Part shown: piece after piece, positions 7,965-10,614 of the stretch
Position numbering within the stretch: position 1 is the stretch's first letter
Layout of the letters: each line of letters starts with the position of its first letter
Notes under the pieces: generated by a model
Seen by the model: only the letters and a program-made list of their open reading frames with translations
What the model was told of the DNA's origin: nothing
The model's database searches: none
Program-made: the position numbers and the translations under genes
Assembly: GCA_002104895.1 (NCBI GenBank)
Contig: MCFG01000046.1
Location: 250,001-260,614 of the forward strand
Length of the DNA: 10,614 nt
Source: Anaeromyces robustus
Taxonomy: Eukaryota > Neocallimastigomycota > Neocallimastigomycetes > Neocallimastigales > Neocallimastigaceae
Reading direction: 5' to 3'

Positions 7965-8230
7965 CTAATTATTAATAATAAAAGAACCCCCCTTTCTACT
8001 TAATTTTATATATTTCTTATATAATTGTTTTTACTTATTATTATTTTAATCTTATTGGTTATAAATAATTAAATTTTTGTTTAATTTACATATTACATTT
8101 AATGTAATTTATTACACTATTATTATTTATTATTTATTATTCCTAATAATTAACTATTTATAAAAATATTTGTGTTATTTTTTTTATTTTAAATCCATAA
8201 AATTTCTCTTTTTATTTGAATCCTGTACCA
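7965..8230. repeat. Left arm of 266-bp perfect inverted repeat
   Basis: Every base matches the reverse complement of 10349-10614, with no mismatch or gap by my base-by-base comparison (partner positions sum to 18579). Identity stops abruptly at 8230, where this arm continues AAACGCCCCC and the other enters integrase. The outer limit at 7965 is only the point where the window ends on the other side, so the true repeat may be longer. Interpreted as the start of an LTR in minus orientation. Confidence 0.95.
8004..8058 (-). promoter_or_regulatory. LTR U3 CCAAT and TATA boxes
   Basis: On the minus strand a CCAAT box (8058-8054) precedes TATATAAAA (8012-8004) by about 40 bp. Transcription would run leftward into the remaining LTR. 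A G6 run (GAAAGGGGGGTTC on the minus strand) lies just downstream at about 7998-7986. In so AT-rich a genome a TATA word is weak evidence; the CCAAT pairing and position within the LTR help somewhat. Confidence 0.35.
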
Positions 8231-8233
8231 AAA

Positions 8234-8244
8234 CGCCCCCACTT
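8234..8244 (-). other. Candidate polypurine tract next to gypsy 3' LTR
   Basis: The minus strand reads AAGTGGGGGCG, then TTT, then the LTR start TGGTACAGG. Plus-strand DNA synthesis of LTR elements is primed from a purine run beside the 3' LTR, so the position is right, although a perfect tract would abut the LTR. Just upstream on the minus strand GGGACGAAGTCTAGTCT resembles the GGACGAAGT-type tail that often precedes the tract in gypsy elements, as I recall. A hairpin GACTTC/GAAGTC (8251-8256/8264-8269) overlaps it. Confidence 0.5.
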
Positions 8245-8269
8245 AGACTAGACTTCGTCCCTTGAAGTC

Positions 8270-9100
8270 CTGAATAAGGGTATTTCATAATAAGAAAAAT
8301 TTATTAAATTGTAAAAGAAAACTCCGATTTGTAGTTATTTCCATTGGTTAAATTATTGTAATTGTATTGTCCAAAAAAAAAAATTTTTTTTATATTTATA
8401 TTTATATTTACGCGTTTTTTTTTTTTTTTTTTTCTAAGGTATGTAAAATTTAAATTTCCGTTATATTATTTTTTATAATTATTATTATTATTATTTAGTA
8501 ATTATTGAAATTTCGATTTTGAAATTTGAAATTCTGAAATTGAAATTTTGAAATTTTGAAATTTGAATTTTGATTTTTCATCTTTTATAAATATTATTAA
8601 CTATTATTATTATATATATATTGTAATATATATATTTATTCGTTTGTTTACTTATGTGTTTGTTTATTATTGTCTTATTTCTTATATATATTATATTATT
8701 TATTATACTGTCTATTATTCTATTATGATATTTCTATATATATATACTATGATAAATATTATTATATAATATATCTATATGCTATAATGTTTATTATTAT
8801 ATACTATTATATTATTTTTTATAACAATTATTATATATAATTGTACTATTATTATTATTATAAATATAATTGAAATGTCATAATTATATTTATATATCTA
8901 TATATATATTATTTATATATTTTGATCATTTAATTAGTTTTATATATATATATATACTATACTCTTTTATTATAACTATATATTATTGTTATATGCTTTT
9001 ATATATGTATACGCTCTTTTATCCTCTATATATTATTATTATATGTTTTTATCTATATACTATATTGTATTATTGCATCTATATATATATTTTTATAAAA

Positions 9101-9132
<32 letters not shown>

Positions 9133-9180
9133 TTTATAATTTTTTTTATAATTTTTTTTTATAATTTTTTTTATTATTAT
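8270..9180. other. Extremely AT-rich 3' region, no gene
   Basis: This separates the integrase stop from the G-rich tract. It holds a degenerate GAAATTTTGAAATTT-type repeat (8506-8575), an ACGCGT palindrome (8410-8415) running into 19 T, long TAT/ATT runs, and a poly(T) block at about 9100-9176 interrupted by evenly spaced ATAA words. Several open frames of 68-102 codons here are made almost only of Y, I, F and L and are products of the TAT/ATT/TTT composition, not genes. It could be the untranslated 3' part of the gypsy element or a later expansion or insertion. Confidence 0.6.
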
Positions 9181-9433
9181 ATCATTATTTTATATTCTCT
9201 ACCTATAATATTATTATATCAATATTTTATATTCTCTATCTATATATTATTATATTATTATGTTTATAACTATTTATTTTATATATATATATAATGTATT
9301 ATTGTTATCTCCTATTCTATATATCTATACTATTATACTCTTATATTGTTCTTATGTTGTTATATGTTTACTATATACTATTATATTACTATATTGTTAT
9401 ATATTTACTATATACTATTATATTATTATATTG
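9181..9433 (+). repeat. Minisatellite with 36-37-bp period
   Basis: Two adjacent pairs show nearly the same period. 9181-9217 and 9218-9253 both carry TTTTATATTCTCTA. 9360-9396 and 9397-9433 are 37-bp copies differing at two positions. More degenerate relatives seem to lie between and before them (from about 8960). It is tandem-repeat DNA in the 3' region of the gypsy element. Confidence 0.75.
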
Positions 9434-9524
9434 TTATATATATCATGTATATATATATATATATTTTTTTATATTTATTACTATTATTTTTTTTTATATA
9501 TATGTTATTATGTTTATCTTACGG

Positions 9525-10409
9525 TTATTCATCCTCATCATCAAGATTTATTTCAGTGAAATATGGAATAACATTTTTTAAGTGAATATTTCTATCAGCA
9601 ATTTCACCTGTGATGGGGTCGCTCACAGTCACCGTGTTGAATTCCTTTTTTACAATTTTTAATGGGCCTGTGAAAAATGGATCTAGTTTTCTTCTGTTAA
9701 ATACTCTGACAAGGACTAAATCTCCAGGTTTATATTCACTTCTCATTCTTCTTATTTGTTTTCTTCTGTCTTCCCAGAGCTTATTTGCCGTTTCAATGTT
9801 ATTTATTGCTTCTCTGATCCATTTATCGTGAGTAATAAATTTTCTTAGCCAATATTCTTCTTCTTCCTCATATTTATTTCTTTTTTCAATATTTAATGTT
9901 AATTCAAAGGGTTGTAAGTCCCTTCTTCCATATAACAGTTCGAAACTACTATATTTCGTAGTTTCATTTTTGCAGGTTCTTAAGGCCCATAGTGCACTAT
10001 AAAGAGTTTCATCCCAGTCCTTTACTTTTTCGCCTAGTAGCCGTAAGTATTTACATATTTCCTTGTTTCTATTTTCTACTTCACCGTTCGAAGCTGGATG
10101 ATAAGTAGAAACATAGTGGACATACACATCGTGTAAGTCCAAAAATCCTTTTGTTTTATCAGAGATGAATTGGGGTCCGTTGTCTGTAACCAAGACTTCA
10201 GGAATCCCATGTCGTGCAAATACCTTTTTTAAGAATTGCATGACTTGGTCTGATTCTGTAGTTTGTAATGGTTCAGCCTCAACCCATTTCGTCAAATAAT
10301 CTACTAACACTATAATATATTTATTTTTATTTTTAGTAATAGGTAATGTGGTACAGGATTCAAATAAAAAGAGAAATTTTATGGATTTAAAATAAAAAAA
10401 ATAACACAA
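9525..10409 (-). CDS. Ty3/gypsy integrase, 5'-truncated and chimeric
   Basis: The retroviral-type integrase of a Ty3/gypsy element inserts element cDNA into the genome. The frame has 294 codons. Residues 1-20 (10409-10350) are LTR sequence from the inverted insertion; true integrase starts at about residue 22 with LPITK. The catalytic triad is present: D37 (VDYLTKW), D76 (TDNGPQF) and E112 (NGEVEN), with 35 residues between the last two as in D,D-35-E. At 229-284 lies the C-terminal PGDLVLVR and FFTGPLKIVKK (GPY/F-type) module; no chromodomain follows, and the frame ends in an acidic tail LDDEDE. The N-terminal HHCC zinc domain, RNase H, RT, protease and gag are absent, so the product cannot be a normal integrase. 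No frameshift is seen in the retained part, so the break is fairly recent. The 73-codon frame opposite it is a shadow. Confidence 0.88.
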   Translation of the reverse strand: MCYFFYFKSIKFLFLFESCTTLPITKNKNKYIIVLVDYLTKWVEAEPLQTTESDQVMQFLKKVFARHGIPEVLVTDNGPQFISDKTKGFLDLHDVYVHYVSTYHPASNGEVENRNKEICKYLRLLGEKVKDWDETLYSALWALRTCKNETTKYSSFELLYGRRDLQPFELTLNIEKRNKYEEEEEYWLRKFITHDKWIREAINNIETANKLWEDRRKQIRRMRSEYKPGDLVLVRVFNRRKLDPFFTGPLKIVKKEFNTVTVSDPITGEIADRNIHLKNVIPYFTEINLDDEDE

Positions 10410-10614
10410 ATATTTTTATAAATAGTTAATTATTAGGAATAATAAATAATAAATAATAATAGTGTAATAAATTACATTAAATGTAATATGTAAATTAAAC
10501 AAAAATTTAATTATTTATAACCAATAAGATTAAAATAATAATAAGTAAAAACAATTATATAAGAAATATATAAAATTAAGTAGAAAGGGGGGTTCTTTTA
10601 TTATTAATAATTAG
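10349..10614 (+). mobile_element. LTR start inserted in integrase; right arm of inverted repeat
   Basis: The segment is identical to 7965-8230 in reverse complement. It begins TGGTACAGG at 10349, immediately after integrase sequence, and runs to the last base of the window. It is read as the 5' (U3) end of an LTR on the plus strand. It carries a CCAAT box (10521-10525), TATATAAAA (10567-10575) and a G6 run (10587-10592), the same promoter layout as the left copy. The rest of the inserted element, its other end, the duplicated target bases and the missing part of integrase would all lie beyond the window. Confidence 0.8.

Larger units (their letters stand above)
7616..8230 (-). mobile_element. 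Putative Ty3/gypsy 3' LTR, minus strand
   Basis: On the minus strand this begins TGGTACAGG right after a G-rich tract (8234-8244). The start at 8230 is well supported, because an inverted copy begins at exactly the same base at 10349 where it breaks an integrase gene. The other end is uncertain. I place it at 7616, where the minus strand reads GTGATACA, giving TG...CA ends and about 615 bp. A CCAAT box and TATA box (8058-8004, minus) suit a U3 promoter. A hairpin built on TCACAACTGATAC and GTATCA...GTGTGA lies close to the 7616 end. No target-site duplication can be tested in this window. Confidence 0.5.

Noticed and set aside
8215-8230. TTTGAATCCTGTACCA read as a tRNA 3' end, or its complement as a gypsy primer-binding site
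   Set aside because: The other inverted copy starts at this same base inside integrase, as an LTR end should, and a G-rich tract sits beside the left copy. An LTR start explains both better than a primer site. No tRNA body is upstream.
8410-8415. ACGCGT as a cell-cycle (MCB) promoter site
   Set aside because: A single 6-base palindrome beside a poly(T) run with no gene downstream is not enough support.
8563-9585. Six overlapping plus-strand frames of 68-102 codons, Y/I/F/L-rich, resembling membrane segments
   Set aside because: The composition follows directly from TAT/ATT/TTT repeats and several frames are open at once. The last two overlap the true integrase C-terminus on the other strand.
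9610-9831. 73-codon plus-strand frame
   Set aside because: Shadow of the minus-strand integrase C-terminal coding sequence.
7965-10614. Terminal inverted repeats of a Ginger-type DNA transposon carrying a gypsy-like integrase
   Set aside because: The integrase lacks its N-terminus and is interrupted at the inner edge of the right arm. A G-tract/LTR arrangement is present on the left, and the outer edges are not defined.
1-10614. CRISPR array, bacterial operon, rRNA or tRNA gene
   Set aside because: The tandem repeats have no regular unique spacers, there are no ribosome-binding sites or gene strings, and no G/C-balanced segment folds as an rRNA or tRNA by inspection.

Overview
The window is a very AT-rich, eukaryote-type intergenic and retroelement stretch: long A/T homopolymers, an (AAT)25 microsatellite, degenerate AT minisatellites and islands of retrotransposon coding sequence. 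There is no operon, Shine-Dalgarno site or other bacterial hallmark. The base composition, together with Ty3/gypsy and Ty1/copia pieces, best fits an anaerobic gut fungus (Neocallimastigomycota). That is inference from style, not a marker; another extremely AT-rich protist or early fungus remains possible. I see no intact host gene.

Layout. Positions 1-3090 are AT-rich non-coding DNA with poly(A)/poly(T) runs and a few inverted repeats, the best a 32-bp-arm hairpin at 1978-2059. Positions 3091-3160 form a C/T-rich island. Positions 3257-3938 hold simple and tandem repeats. A short coding-like remnant with an internal duplication lies at 4258-4431. At 5168-5732 is a candidate non-autonomous Mutator-like element with related terminal inverted repeats and 9-bp direct repeats at its edges. 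Just downstream, 5827-6439 is a 5' remnant of a Ty1/copia-type element: a 294-bp LTR with TGTTAA/TTAACA ends and five phased U3 repeats, a candidate primer-binding site matching the anticodon arm of tRNA-Lys(CUU), and the first 74 codons of gag. Positions 6440-7615 are non-coding, with a possible 127-bp foldback element and a purine tract.

The right third is a damaged Ty3/gypsy element on the minus strand. A 3' part of integrase (9525-10348, D,D-35-E triad and GPY/F module present) is followed by about 1.2 kb of extremely AT-rich 3' sequence, a G-rich polypurine-type tract (8234-8244) and a putative 3' LTR (about 7616-8230). The integrase is broken at 10348/10349, exactly where 266 bp identical to the start of that LTR begins in the opposite orientation and runs to the end of the window. 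The result is a 266-bp perfect inverted repeat (7965-8230 / 10349-10614). The simplest reading is that an element of the same family inserted in opposite orientation into the integrase gene, either as a nested insertion or by autointegration. The first 20 codons of the 294-codon open frame are LTR sequence, not integrase.

No new functional system is evident. The points most worth checking are the inverted LTR junction, the half-tRNA-type primer site, the phased LTR repeats and the Mutator-like candidate.
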